Shown piece by piece: positions 33,904-48,277 of a stretch of DNA of 64,000 bases. The translations under genes were made by a program, and so were the position numbers. This DNA is from Galerina marginata (taxonomy: Eukaryota; Basidiomycota; Agaricomycetes; Agaricales; Galerinaceae), in the NCBI GenBank assembly GCA_023014335.1, contig JAECYW010000028.1:248001-312000 (forward strand), in the 5' to 3' direction. Under the pieces are notes generated by a model that saw only the letters and a program-made list of their open reading frames with translations, was not told the DNA's origin and made no database searches. The first letter of the stretch is position 1. Every line of letters starts with the position of its first letter.

Positions 33904-35299
33904 GGTCGTTTAAGACAAGCAAGGACTTGCTTCCATCTGTATGTAGTCCCAAACCCTGACCGTGGACTTCGCATGATGGAAGAGCTGTGCCTGTCCTGTG
34001 CAAATGACATGGTAACGGAATCGGTCTGTTTTTTCCCACCTGCTCATCAGCTAATGTTCAGGACTGCCATAATTCCGCTCACACTTCCTTTGATTCTCTA
34101 ATCTAACCAGGAGATTCAGTTTCGAGGACCGAACTCAGGATGAAGGCAGCCGTTTTCTCGTGCTGCTAATGGAGCAATACCTGGAAGATAATAAAGGACA
34201 TGCCTCACGGCAGGAACCAACCTTTATATGGCTTCTACACTCTTCAGCAGACATTGCGATTTTGGCGAAAGGATCTAGCTGTAGTTGGGTTTAAAAGGTA
34301 TCCAAACCCAAGGCACCTGACTTGAGGATGAACCTCGGTTAATAGGATTTAGGCTGCCATTGGGGATTGGTGGTGTCAACTTGCAATGTTCAAGCGCTGG
34401 TTACGCATGGTCCCTGGTGTTTATTGCGAGCGTAGCGAGCAATCTTTCTCTAGGGGTGGAACCGGCGGCCAAACAAAGCCAAACTGTCGGTTCGCTGATG
34501 GATTTTTTTCGGTTTCGTTTTCCTTCTGTACGTCTCAATTGTTCTTCGATCTTCTTGAACTTTTGTAGGCGGGTATAATTCGTCGCATTCGGTAGGTCTA
34601 GTTGAAAAAATCGGCCGATTTGGTCAAGATTTCACCGATTCAAGGATGATCCTGTTCGCAGGTGTAACTGAACATTAGGACTTTCAGTTGTCCTCGTTTC
34701 ATCGGTTTTCTGGCTCAAGAAGGTCAATAGCATGTCGTACTTTACTGTTTACATGCATATTGTGTGTAGGGTAATGTGGGAGGGACAGATGCAATGCAAT
34801 GCAACGCGTCGCGTGTCCGTCTCTGTCCCTTTCTAGGTATTCGGAAACTCCTTTCGACGACACATACATTAGCCAAATTCTTCAATGGCGTGGAACTCGT
34901 GAACTATGACCCTCAGACAAGCAGGATGTACAATGACCTCAAAACTCGGATGGCGAAGCGAGCATTGCCTTCGCAGATTGCGGTTACCTAGTAGGTTTCT
35001 GTCACATATGGCTTCGTCTTCATAGGCATCGCGGCTCTTTCTAAACCACCGTGCGCATAGTTTGTTCCCGGTCTACCACTGCCAAAGGTTCATGTCTCTG
35101 TCCACCGCATCGATATGGACGCGGCTTCCAGCTTTTGGACGTACTCTCCCCAAGAAGGTGACCCCGCAACTATTCGGAGACCACACTCAGCCCGCAGAAT
35201 ATATGTCCAGGCTCAAAATTGTTTAGAAATGAAACCACGTAAGCGTAAGCCGTGAATCTCATTATTATCCGCTCAGAGATAAATACTTCTGATGCAATT
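33904..35299. other. Region without an intact gene
   Basis: I see no intact gene. A 71-codon plus-strand frame near 34776-34991 (PQTSRMYNDLKTRMAKRALP) looks coding and may be an eroded N-terminal part of the DUF4246 relic that follows. The rest gives no support for a gene. Confidence 0.4.
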
Positions 35300-36830
35300 T
35301 AGATTCACTATGACTACTGTTCGCGAGCTGACCGTAACTCCAGTTGACCAATAGCATCACGGATGAACCCGACTGGCAGATCAAGGTGCAAATCAATTCA
35401 CATTTCTTCGATGAGGCTTTTACTGAATCTCGTTAGATAAACGACCTTGCAATTGCTCTGAAGTGGAAGGCTGAAGCGTTGGCTTCAAGTTATCACATCA
35501 CAGAAACAATGATTGGTGTCTCAACGAGCTCAACGAGCTCCGGTACAAGGCAAGGTTGATTGCGGCTTCTCCCACAAATCACCCTCCTATCTTTGTCTAC
35601 AACGGCAACGTTATCCAGTCCGATGCCGCTGTTTCTGCAGCGCAGGAGGGCTTCAGGACGCAGTTAAATTATTTGAGAGGAAAGTCCCAGCAAACTGAAG
35701 GATTAGCACCCCAACTCGGATGAGATAGTCTGGGATTTGGTTCGTACCTTTCTCTTTCCCCTTGTCTACGGGCAAACATGCGTATTGGAAAATGGCCAAA
35801 CTACGACTTTAGAGGACTGCACCCGAAATTGGACTCGGCATCAAATTCTCGAAAGCAGAAACGTCGAAGAAGCAACGGCTGAGCTCCCAAGTACGATTCA
35901 AGAGTATGGAACCACCCGTTCAAGAGACACTGTCCCTCATGCAGTGAATAAATGACATATTTTAGTGGCTACCCTGTGAAGTTGACATTTAGAGCCTGGT
36001 GCACCGTACGTTCCCCGAGATATGTATGCTTCTGATGTAAATTAATGGTATTCCAGGATAACAACCTTTATCAACAACCTCCATCCGCAAGAAGAGCCGT
36101 ATCTCTGCAAGCTCCTCGAGTAACTACTGATCTCGCGTCCATTTCTCTGTGTGATCTTACTCTCGCCCCTTTGAGCGACGAACAGTGCTTTAAGCAACTC
36201 AAATTGAAACCAGTTATCCCGCGCAACCGTGTGTTATATGATCCCGACCGTGGTAAAGACGAAGATGACTTCTGGGATCCAAGATAGCGATGGTAGGAGG
36301 AGCCGCGGCGGCTTGCCATTCCCGAGCCCTCCGATTCTTTCATTCCCCTCTAAGAATCTATTAAATTCAGTCTGAAAGAGGACTACGGACATCGTGAACA
36401 GCAGGTGGTCATCAACTTAACTCTTGAGTTGACGCCCGAAAATCCCAACTACAATGAAGGACTGTGGCATGCATATGTCGAAATCATGCCCACCGCTCCG
36501 CTGCGTGTTGCATTTTTTAACGTTCTTAAGAACGAACGTCGTCGAACACATCATAGCGACGTCTCTGTACTATCACACCTGTAGATCTCAACGCCAACAC
36601 TGGTGGTGGGGCGTATGTAGCATCCTCTGTCTGCGAGAAGCAAAGGACCGAGGCTGGAATTAATGGAGGAGAGAACAGAGTTTAGGACGGAAGACAACCT
36701 AGAGTTTGAGGGCACTGTCTCTGGACTTTGTGAACTTTGATTGAAGTGAAGAGCGGCTTTCCAGCATGTAGTTCCTCAGGCTCCGAGTCTGTTATTTTGA
36801 AAGATTTTACTACTCGAGTAGATCCGGCTT
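35300..36830 (+). pseudogene. DUF4246-family pseudogene
   Basis: Family-like blocks appear in the right order but in different frames with stops: TTVRELTVTPVDQ then SITDEPDWQIKV; LNELRYKARLIAASP; PPIFVYNGNVIQSDAAVSAA; TFLFPLVYGQTCVL; INNLHPQEEPYLCKLLE followed at once by a stop; LTPENPNYNEGLWHAY; and IIATSLYYHTC, frame-shifted from its neighbour. These match the N-terminal, loading and dioxygenase-like segments of the fungal DUF4246 family from memory of its pattern. Multiple frameshifts and in-frame stops mark it as dead. The histidine-containing catalytic region is interrupted. Confidence 0.65.
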
Positions 36831-37133
36831 TCGAATAGAACCATGGTGGTATTGTGCGAGCATTAGCAGTAGTGTCGGCAGGGAGCGCTGACGTGCGTTT
36901 TCCTGATTCATTAGAGATGCTTTAAATAATTTCGTCCTTGGAGAACTGGAAGGCAGATCTTGGGCGCCAATGCAGGATCCGCCGGTCTTATTTAACGTTG
37001 ATGTCGGTGAATAACCGGAGCAAGCTCAGCCAAACAGACCCGGATTCCTAACGGAAGTGGACAGCAATATCGTCGCTTGAATAACCTCTGCCTTTTCCAA
37101 GGCTTTTCAGCGCTGGCCACCACAACCACCACC

Positions 37134-40100
37134 ATGGCCCTTCCGGTCGCGGAAGAGGGCAAGCTGCTCAGCGAAGCCCTCAACACCGTCAAAATTCAGG
37201 TTCAGCAGATGAAGCGTCACCTTGTCAGTCAAGGACTTGTTCATAGGTTCAGAATATTAACCACCGTAATCATAATAGGAATTGGACCAACTCATGGATG
37301 CTCTGAAGAGTGCAAGCTTGATGCTTGCGGAGCTTCGAACTTCGTCCCTGTCTCCGAAACAGTATTACGAATTATGTGAGCTGGTGTTACTGCGGTTCAC
37401 TCGAACACTTTCTCAATGTATTGGACAGACATGGCTGTATTCGACGCTTTACGACATCTTTCCAACTATCTGTACGAGGCGCACACACAGTCTCGCCATC
37501 ATCTTGCAGACCTTTACGAACTGGTGCAATACGCGGGCAATATAATTCCCAGGTTGTACCTCATGATCACAGTTGGTTCGGTATACATGTCGATTGCAGA
37601 TGCCCCTGTGAAGGAAATCATGAAGGATATGATGGAAATGTCGCGTGGTGTTCTACATCCCATTCGTGGTCTCTTCCTCCGGCATTATCTGAGCGGCCAG
37701 ACAAGGGATCATCTCCCGGTCGGGCTTGACGCTGGGTACGCGTCATTATTAATTTCTCGTCTTTCTTTAAACCCTGAACTTCTTGCCCACAGTCCAGCTG
37801 GAAATTTGCAAGACTCCATCTCATTCGTTCTGACCAACTTCATTGAAATGAATAAACTCTGGGTACGGCTACAACATCAAGGGCACTCCAGGGACAGAGA
37901 GAAGCGTGAGATGGAGCGCCGCGAACTTCGCATTCTAGTTGGAACCAATCTTGTCAGATTAAGTCAACTGGATGGGGTCGATTTGGAAATGTACCAGAAG
38001 ACGATACTTCCGAGCATCTTAGAACAGGTCGTCAACTGTAAAGACGTGATTGCTCAGGAGTACCTTATGGAAGTGGTCATCCAGGTTAGTCACAAGTTCT
38101 CAATCCAAAAGTTCCAAGGAGCAGATAAATAAACTTGCCCTACCAGGTTTTCACCGACGAATTCCATTTACATACACTTGGACCTTTCCTCTCTGCTACC
38201 GCCCAACTACACCCCAAAGTTAATATTAAGCAAATCGTCATTGCTCTCATCGATCGCTTAGCGTCCTATGCTGCTCGCGAGGCCGAAAACGAGGATCCAG
38301 AAGAGACGAAGCAACAGGAAGAAGCTGCTGCCCGGCGACTCGCGGAGAAAGTCAAGGAACAAAAGGCCAGAGTTCGTGAGAATGGTGCATATCGTGCAGC
38401 GTCGCCTTCCTCGCCTTCCTTGGAAGTAGATGCTTGGGGTTCACCACCTACACCTGCGACTGCAACCTCTGTGATCGAGTCAGACAAGTCTACTGTCGCG
38501 GAAACGCCAACTACAGAATCGTCCGACGAGAAGGGCAAAGGCAAGGACAAGGAGGGTGACCCTGTGCGCAAGTTCCGTGGTGTACCGGAAGACGTACAAT
38601 TGTTCGAGGTCTTCTGGAAACAAGTCGTTGAACTCATTAAGGTAAGTCCTCGCTTTAACCTGTCGTTATATTTATCTAAATGTGAAATTACTTAGGCTCG
38701 TCCTGATCTTTCAATACAAGATATCACAGCGCTCTTCGTATCCTTGACAAACCTGTCGTTGAGCTGTTACCCAGATAGGCTGGAATACGTTGACCAGGTG
38801 CTCGGGTTTGCCGCCGACAAGATTAAGGAATACGCAGATAGGTAAGTGGCGTTCTTTGCGTCCATTAAAACGCGCTGATTATCCCTTAAAGTCCGGATTT
38901 ACATGCCCAACAGACAAGCGCCAATCTTGCGTCATTGCTCGTGGCTCCTATTAATTCCTACCAATCTGTGCTCACATTACTCGCCATTCCAAACTACGTT
39001 CCTCTCTTGACGAAGCAACTCTTCACCACGCGTCGTTCCATAGCCCATTCCATCGTTTCATCCGTACTTAAAAATGAAACCATTATCGAAGCACCCGAGG
39101 ATGTGGATGGGGTCCTGGAATTATGTCATGTCCTAATCAAGGACCAAACGGATTCAGGGGCACCGCCGGCGCCTAATGGCCAACAGGCAAATGTCCGGGA
39201 CATGAGGAGGCAGGGTCCGTACTTCATGGAGCGGGAGGAGCTTGCGGAGGAACAGGGTTGGGTGGCACGGATGGTGCATTTGTTCCGGGCAGAGTCGCTC
39301 GATGTGCAGTTCGAGGTCAGTTAATTTTTCTGTTGTTTATTCAATGTACTCATGTGAGGCGATAGCTCCTTCAAATTGCACGACGGCACTTCGATATGGG
39401 TGGAGAGCGGATGCGGTTTACCTTCCCTGCGCTGATCACATCGTCTATTAAGCTTTGCAGGAGGTATAAGAACCGGGAACATGAGGTGTGTTCACAAGTC
39501 CACAGCAATGTCAACGTTTCTCATAATTATCTAGGAACCGGATTGGCAGACTAAGGTGTCCACAATTCTGAAATTTATCAGACAATTGACCTCCATCCTC
39601 GCAACCACCGTCGAAGCACCTAACATTGCTTTGCGTCTGTTCCTTTTGTCCGCGCAAATCGCAGATGAATGTGGCTTTGAAGACCTTGCGTACGATTTCT
39701 ATGTCCAGGCCTTCAGTGTGTACGAGGACAGCATCTCGGAGTCGCGCGCTCAACTGCAAGCCATCACGCTTATCATTGGGACATTAGCTGGAGCCAAGGT
39801 GTTCAATGTGGACAATTTTGACACCCTGATTACGAAGGCTGCTTTGCATGGCGCAAAGTTGTTGAAGAAGAGCCATCAAGCTACCGCCGTGGGCCTAGCT
39901 AGCCATCTGTGGTGGCAGGAACCGACGCCGCCAGCGGAAGGCGAGGCCGAGGCCACTGAAAAGCCTGCCGTATCAGAGAAGCCTGCTCCGAAAGAAGATG
40001 GAGAGGCAGTTGTGAAGGCTGTATGTATAGTTGCCATTTAACTGCTGCTGGCTTTCTAAACTCGTTGGTAGTATCCTCATCAGGACAGCAAGCGCGTACT

Positions 40101-40546
40101 AGAATGCCTGCAGAAGTCTCTTCGGATTGCCAACTCGGCGATTGAGGAGATTGTTACCGTACAACTCTATTGTGATACCCTCGACCAATATCTCTACTAC
40201 CTCGACCGTGGTGCTCCAGCTGTAAGCTCCCTGCTCTCCTTGCAATGCTTGTATCTGACACAGTCTACGCTAGGTCGCACCAAAATTCGTAAATAGCCTT
40301 GTTGAGCTCATCACGTCAAGCATCGATAACATCTCTTCCCCCGATGTGCATCCGTCCCAAAGAGCGCCTCCTGGTCTCATTGAAGGCGTTCAAACCCCAG
40401 AGATGATCACGAAACACTTCAGGAATACCCTGTTTTATATCCAGCGGAGGAAGTATGCCGCGTCGGAAGGTACTGGCGCTGTGGATTCACGATGGGACGA
40501 AGTCGATGTTGTTGGCGCGTTATTGAAGATGGGCATCGGGCGCTAA
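37134..40546 (+). CDS. VPS35: Retromer core subunit Vps35
   Basis: Vps35 is the alpha-solenoid scaffold of retromer, which recycles cargo from endosome to Golgi. The start is [20 protein letters not shown] at 37134, an ATG in a good ccaccATGG context. The conserved N-terminal Vps26-binding region includes [20 protein letters not shown] and the classic [14 protein letters not shown] then [12 protein letters not shown]. Helical repeats continue through LVVEMHQ-like parts, with an acidic, low-complexity insert ([18 protein letters not shown], then [12 protein letters not shown]) of the kind seen in basidiomycetes. The C-terminal half, which binds Vps29, runs from [20 protein letters not shown] to [17 protein letters not shown] and the last exon [14 protein letters not shown]. 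Stop at 40546. About ten short introns. Confidence 0.95.
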
Positions 40547-40861
40547 ATTTGAAGGAGGGTGCCTAATTTATAATGCTGGTGATGCGGGAGGTGGAGGTGC
40601 TTAATGTTGTATACTACATTCCTGTTCATTTGTTTTTATCGCCTTGTCTTTCGATTTATTCTTCAATTCGCGGATTCTACATACTTATGGTCTTTATTTT
40701 TTCAACAATGGAGGCAGTACTTTGAACTTGCGGAGAGCGAGGGATCCGGTCCGCTGGCAATATTTGCATATTTGCACGCAGCCAAACACCGGGTATGAAA
40801 TACATCTGCCACGTCTTGAAAGTGTACAACGACCTCCAGCAGGCAAACCAGAATCGCCACC
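40547..40861. other. VPS35-GET2 intergenic region
   Basis: 315 bp with no gene seen. It presumably combines the VPS35 3' UTR with the GET2 promoter. Confidence 0.5.
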
Positions 40862-42068
40862 ATGTCTGCAGCAGCGCGCGCAGAAGCCCGACGAAAAGCC
40901 ATCCTCAGTCGCGGAACAGACAGACTTGCAAAACTCACAACGTCGGCGCGTGGTGAAGACGCCCCAGCGTACCTCCATGACGGTGGGCCATTAATATCCC
41001 AGTTTAGGCTTGGCTCATTCAGTTCTTTTCTGCTTCCCACATCTAGATCCACCTCTAGCGCACTTACCAACGACGAACGCAAGCAGTTTCCTTGGTGAAG
41101 AAAGCAGCAACATGCCCACACCTGCTCGTACAAGCGTCTCGCCGTCACCCGGTCCCCAGCCAGCTGGAACTCGGAGAGGCACTACCCCATCTCGGAACGC
41201 GAATATTTTCGAGAGCCTGGCAGGAAATGCCACGGATCCCTCTGTCTGGCTTCCAGAGCAACAGCAGCAGTTCATGCAGGCGCTGATGAACGCGTCGGCT
41301 GGGCCTCCATCGCAGCCTTCGCCGTTTGGAGAGCCCCAGGACCCAGTACCACCAATGGATAATCCATTCGCTGCGCTCCTTGGCCCACAGGCCGCCGCTG
41401 GTGCAGGAGGAGGCATGTTTCCTCCCATGGGGCCCGGTGTGGCCGGGAATTTTCCCCTGTCCGCGGCTCTGGCAGAACCAAAACCGAAGACCAAGCTCCA
41501 AAAGGTGATGCCCCTATTGCATCTCATTGCCATGTGGTGTCTATTGGCGTATTTCGTCCTGTGGGCGGAACCAATGGCGTATAGAGAAGCCGTGAGCGAA
41601 GACATGGGTCTAACTGCTGTGAGTTTCTGGAGACGGTGGGCAGATCTCGGCCAGAAAAATCCATCGGCGTCGAATGCTATCCAGACATTTCGGTTGCAAA
41701 TTGTGGTATGTATTATTTTTGAACAACTACCCACTCTCTCCTGACGTCGGTTCATACATAGCCTTTCTTCTGGGCTTTCACAACCCTTCAAATCGCATTG
41801 CATTCCCTGCGTATCTTCTCGGGTTTTGTGAGTCGTCTAAAATATACAACCGTAATATTTTTGCTCACCTTTCCCTTAGGACACCGTTCAACCTCCCACC
41901 CTCCTCGCATTAGCACTACCACACCTTCCACCACCTTTACCTTCTCTCGTCATCAACTCCCTCAAGTACATGCAAATGGGAACGCTATTCTTAGATGATC
42001 TCTCAGGAATTGTTGTGGGGATTGGGTTTATCATCTATTTCTCTGGCTGGGTAGCCCCCGCCACCTAG
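40862..42068 (+). CDS. GET2: GET complex subunit Get2 (tail-anchored protein receptor)
   Basis: The N-terminus MSAAARAEARRKAILSRGTD matches the conserved basic Get3-binding helix of Get2 (an R-R-x-K-I-L-x-R-G pattern). A long Ser/Pro/Gly-rich cytosolic linker follows. The C-terminal membrane domain has segments around LLHLIAMWCLLAYFVLW, the second near WAFTTLQIALHSLRIF and the third IVVGIGFIIYFSGW. The first intron starts in codon 40 (donor gtgggc, acceptor ctag) and two more short introns fall between the membrane helices. The stop TAG is at 42066-42068. With Get1 it forms the ER receptor that takes tail-anchored proteins from Get3. Confidence 0.85.
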
Positions 42069-42281
42069 ACGTGATTGACGTTTCTAAATTCTATCATCCT
42101 GCAACACTCTGACATACAGAAACATTTCGTTGTAGCCTTACGTCGTCTGTATGCATTAAATTACTGCATTGTATATATTTACGCTAAACCATAATCTCTA
42201 TTATCTCCATTGTCCATCGAAAGTCTGGCTCCTTCAGTTGCGACGGCAAGTGGAATATTAGTGGAAAGAAGGAGCACTGGC

Positions 42282-43072
42282 TCAACTTGGCGGCGGTGTT
42301 GAGGTCTCTGCTGACAATGTTGCGAAAGGGTTTATTTGCGGTGATGATGAAGACGATTTCGCGTCCTTCGTGGGTTTTGGCGCCTTCGCTCTCGAGTTCT
42401 TGATATGTTCTGCTTGTTTCGTCGGGTTCTGCTTCAGGTATTCTTGCAACGTCGGCAAAGTCTTCCCCGACAGGTCCTCCTTCTCCCTCTCTGCTGACAG
42501 CACTGGCGTTCCAGATTTTTGGCTCTCCACGACGTGCCGCTTCCATGGATCACCACCAGCAACATCCATCAGCTCCTTCAGTATCGTCGTTGACCGCTTG
42601 TCTTGCATGTCGACCTTCTGCACAATGCCGTTGTCTGCTTGATAACATGATTTAAAATGAATGAGACGAAAGTGACGAAAATAAAGGGCTATGATAACGA
42701 CGCACCGAACTCTACCTCCATCTCCGTTCTCCAATGCTCATTCACCTTCTTCTGCTCTCGCTGGACCTCGATGTCCAAATTTGGGTTCACCCAACGTATC
42801 CGCGGCAAGTCCTCCTTCACAAAATGCCTATAAACCAAGCGGCCGCGCAATAATAATCAACAACCCATACCCAACCAATCCCCAGGCGCCACTGAGACGC
42901 GCGACTTGGAAATAGCTACTCACCGAGCACCAAAGTGGTCATTCTGCGACGCGAGTGAAAGCCGGAGTTTCTTTACCCCGAATAGTGAGAGTTTTGGCGA
43001 CGCATTGAGATGCGATAGGAGTTTTGTTAGCTTGACGATGCCTCCCGGGATAGTCTCTGACCTTGGAGGCAT
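42282..43072 (-). CDS. Mitochondrial ribosomal protein with L51/S25/CI-B8 domain
   Basis: Starts MPPRSETIPGGIVKLTKLL at 43072. It has the thioredoxin-like L51/S25/CI-B8 fold pattern: a short N-terminal helix, the basic strand LSLFGVKKLRLSLASQNDH, then ARHFVKEDLPRIRWVNPNLD and a helix rich in basic residues. A charged C-terminal extension ends TLSAETSTPPPS. Two introns are present. The candidates are mS25 or fungal mL61; I cannot decide between them. It converges with GET2, with 213 bp between stops. Confidence 0.7.
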
Positions 43073-44436
43073 TTGGAGGAATTAAAACCTTGAGGTAGAC
43101 CGTAACGGCGTTTTCTTGAGCTCACGTGGCCTATTGATCACCATGCAAGCTTCGACCTCTGAGTCTTAAACTCTAAGTCCTCCTCAATGCTCATTGCTCG
43201 TCGCATACCCCATTCCAAAGAAGATCATGGGGAAGCATGCCTTCATTCTGGCCCAAGGAAAACATGCATTATCCTGCTGTGCTTCTTTACTCTTATTCTC
43301 CATGCGTATGTAAAAAATGGAGTGGGCATATGATACACAGCCAACAAAAGATTTCTGTCTTGTATATCTGCATTCCATGGTCTCTTGTATTCTTCAGCTT
43401 TGGAATCGGTCTCGCCCCCTCGACTTTCCAACGCCGTTACCTCTTCTCTATGGACCCCAAAGGTCGTGTCAGACGCGCTCTCTCAAAGCCTGCAATTTTA
43501 CGCTCAATCCATTGATCAAGCAAGCCGAAAACTTCAAAGACTTAAAGCTCGACACATCACCTTTCACTTTTTGCGATCGGCATATCAATTCCAAACTTAT
43601 CTCAGTGTCTTTCTGCCTTCTCTCTCTCTGTCCGAAACTTTCCTGGTTTTCGACAAGGCTGTTGCCAAATTTTACAATAATGGCCGCGAAATCTGGCCGT
43701 GGGCCGCTTTTGTGGTTCGACTTAATACTGACAATCTTTGCGACGCGAGAAACATCAATCACCTTGACATCTTGCAGCTTGGTAAATTTGCTTGTCATCT
43801 CCCATCCATAAATTATTCTCATCGTTTGGGATTCAGTTCTGTAGCTTTGCGATAAGAACTCTACCATGGGCACCACGAATTTTACTCTGAATGCGCAATG
43901 GAAGTGTATTACCCCTCTGAAGAAGGTTTCTAAATGGTCAGGTCTACTATCACCGTTAATAACGACTAAAGGTTGGAAAACATCTGGGACAGGTATCCTT
44001 CTCTTCCTCTTCAAGCTATGTTCCCCGGCCGGCAAATGAGATTGAAACAAATGCCAGAATCTGGAAAGTATCATGGGCCGTAGGCTTCAAGAATGTCTAG
44101 TTTACGACGTCGCCTCCAGATGCTGGGACGGGGTTTGCATCTTGCAGGAATATTGCCAAGGAAACGTAATATAGTAGGGGCCAACTGGAGAAATTTGAAG
44201 GAAAAAACGAATTTTGAACACGAAGCCCAAGCCCTTGCCTTCTCCTTTAATACAGAACAAATCTGCCTCTGTTATTGTGTCGAGGAGGCTAGCGACAAAA
44301 AGCATTCGACACTATCTCGACCCGCATCAATATAGCAAAACGAATGAAATCATCGTGCCTACAATGGTCTCAATGCAACCAATGTAGTGGGCGGTTTTTC
44401 GCGCCTAGCTACTTATCTCTGGAAAGGCTTTCTCCT
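43073..44436. other. Region with an unassigned minus-strand ORF
   Basis: A 201-codon frame on the minus strand (44074-43469) includes TMRIIYGWEMTSKFTKLQDV and RPDFAAIIVKFGNSLVENQ. It looks like protein but matches nothing I recognise, and no intact start or end is evident. The opposite strand is open too. It may be a relic of a multicopy element. The remainder (43073-43460 and 44075-44436) shows nothing. Confidence 0.3.
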
Positions 44437-44635
44437 CGATGTGTGGTGCCACCATGATCACGAGCCCCTTAGACGTTGTCAAGACCCGCCTACAGTCTGA
44501 CCTCTTCCGGCAGAAACATGTAGCGGTGGGGGTGGTGTCCTTATCAGCGCACGGCGAACAACCGATTTGCTAAACAACTTCGTCGAGACGGGGCATATTA
44601 TTCGGTGCGTTGCTATTCCTTTATCACGACCATGA
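44437..44635 (+). pseudogene. RIM2 carrier fragment (duplicated, dead)
   Basis: Matches the RIM2 sequence at about 31205-31003 read on the minus strand, from the GMCGAI region through SPLDVVKTRLQSDLFRQKH and on past LLNNFVETGHIIR-like sequence. It has a small deletion in the glycine run and a taa where the functional gene has tat (cgatttgctaaac). Homology stops abruptly at both ends. It is the first block of the permuted duplication. Confidence 0.88.
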
Positions 44636-44639
44636 GTTT

Positions 44640-45150
44640 GTTGTGGAAGATCGACGCGTACAGCTGGATATGCTGGACAGCCGAAGTGCGTGCGAATCTT
44701 ACCGCGATCATCAAGGCTGCCATCTCTGCGTCGTACACTTCAGCCCTTCCTCCCATTCCCATCCTTCCTAGCTTTTACCTCAAGTCCTTTATAGTACATC
44801 ACCACCCCTGCCCCAGCCCTCGGAAATTTCAATCCGTTTCTGTTCATCAGTGATCCATCTGAGTGGATGATCAGGTTTGACTCAGACTTTGAGAGTTCAT
44901 CAACTAGTTGCGGCGTCCTCTCGGTCCTCGTCGGGGATCTCTGGTTTTGGGTCGTGCGGCTGGATTAATACCCGATTTCCATATGACGCCGCTGTTATCC
45001 GCCATGGCTGTGAAAGGAATGGATCTATGCGTTCGTGCTCGTGGGACGTATTTCCTGCAATATTCAGTAGGGGATTGTCCTCCTTGATGGTTGGCGAGTT
45101 ATTTGGGTATCTAGGAGAGACTGGTGGGGGTGCTGTCGGTCTCGCACCTG
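44640..45150 (-). pseudogene. LINE RNase H relic at a duplication junction
   Basis: Read on the minus strand, this gives NPLLNIAGNTSHEHERIDPF, then IIHSDGSL with the first RNase H aspartate, then RAGAGVVMYYKG, then after a frameshift RAEVYDAEMAALMIAVRFAR with the catalytic glutamate. The third-Asp region reads LYASIFHN, with the aspartate lost. This is the pre-RNase H spacer and RNase H of a LINE type different from the one at 6598-10488. It lies exactly between the carrier fragment and the LysRS copy. Confidence 0.7.
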
Positions 45151-45314
45151 ACGACGTGATCTTGTGATTGGCCAAAGAAGTGACTCGAAGTCATACAGAA
45201 AAAGAATGGATGCTCAGGATTCTTTTCCAATCTGCTGCTCTTTCCAGACCTCCACGTATCCATCTCACGAATATCAACCTCGCCTTATATTCAAATCGAC
45301 TTCGCCATCGAACC

Positions 45315-47676
<2,362 letters not shown>

Positions 47677-48277
47677 GGCGTGCTCGCCCTCTCGTTTATC
47701 GTAAGCATCGTATGTCGATGCAGTTCTTGGTTTACGGCGCACATTGGTGTGTCAACCGTGTTGCCCATGGTGGTCGGGCAAGTGGAAGGGGGTTGTTAGA
47801 GTCGTGAAGGTTGTGAGGAGTATGGCGGGGATCTGTGGTTTAGTCGTGGTGGAGTGGGTGACTGACAGTGGGTTGGAGACATCGGAGACATTGATCTCCA
47901 AATTGGACGCTGCGGGAAAAGCAATCTTCGAAGGCACGTCTATATGGATGGGGGACGTTGGGACCAACTCAGAACCGCATCGTCGGAGCAGCTATTAGAT
48001 TTGAAAATGGATGGAACATCGCTTTATTTTACATACTTGCCCTCTGCGGTTGAAGCCCGACTCTCATTCACTTCCTTACATTGTTGTATTCCCGATATTT
48101 TGCCTTATCTTCCATATATTCGTGTTCTTCGAACATCTCCAAGTCACATCTGCTCTCTTGCGATTTAAACACCATAGTGCCATACTGAACATACAGAAGG
48201 CGTCAAGCGCCTAATTACATTAAAACATCATAAAAGGTCGAAGTCTACTAAAACACCACCTAAATGTCCAACGCACA

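Noticed and set aside
40702..41803. Long minus-strand frames opposite GET2
   Set aside because: They mirror the codon structure of GET2 on the other strand and have no domains.
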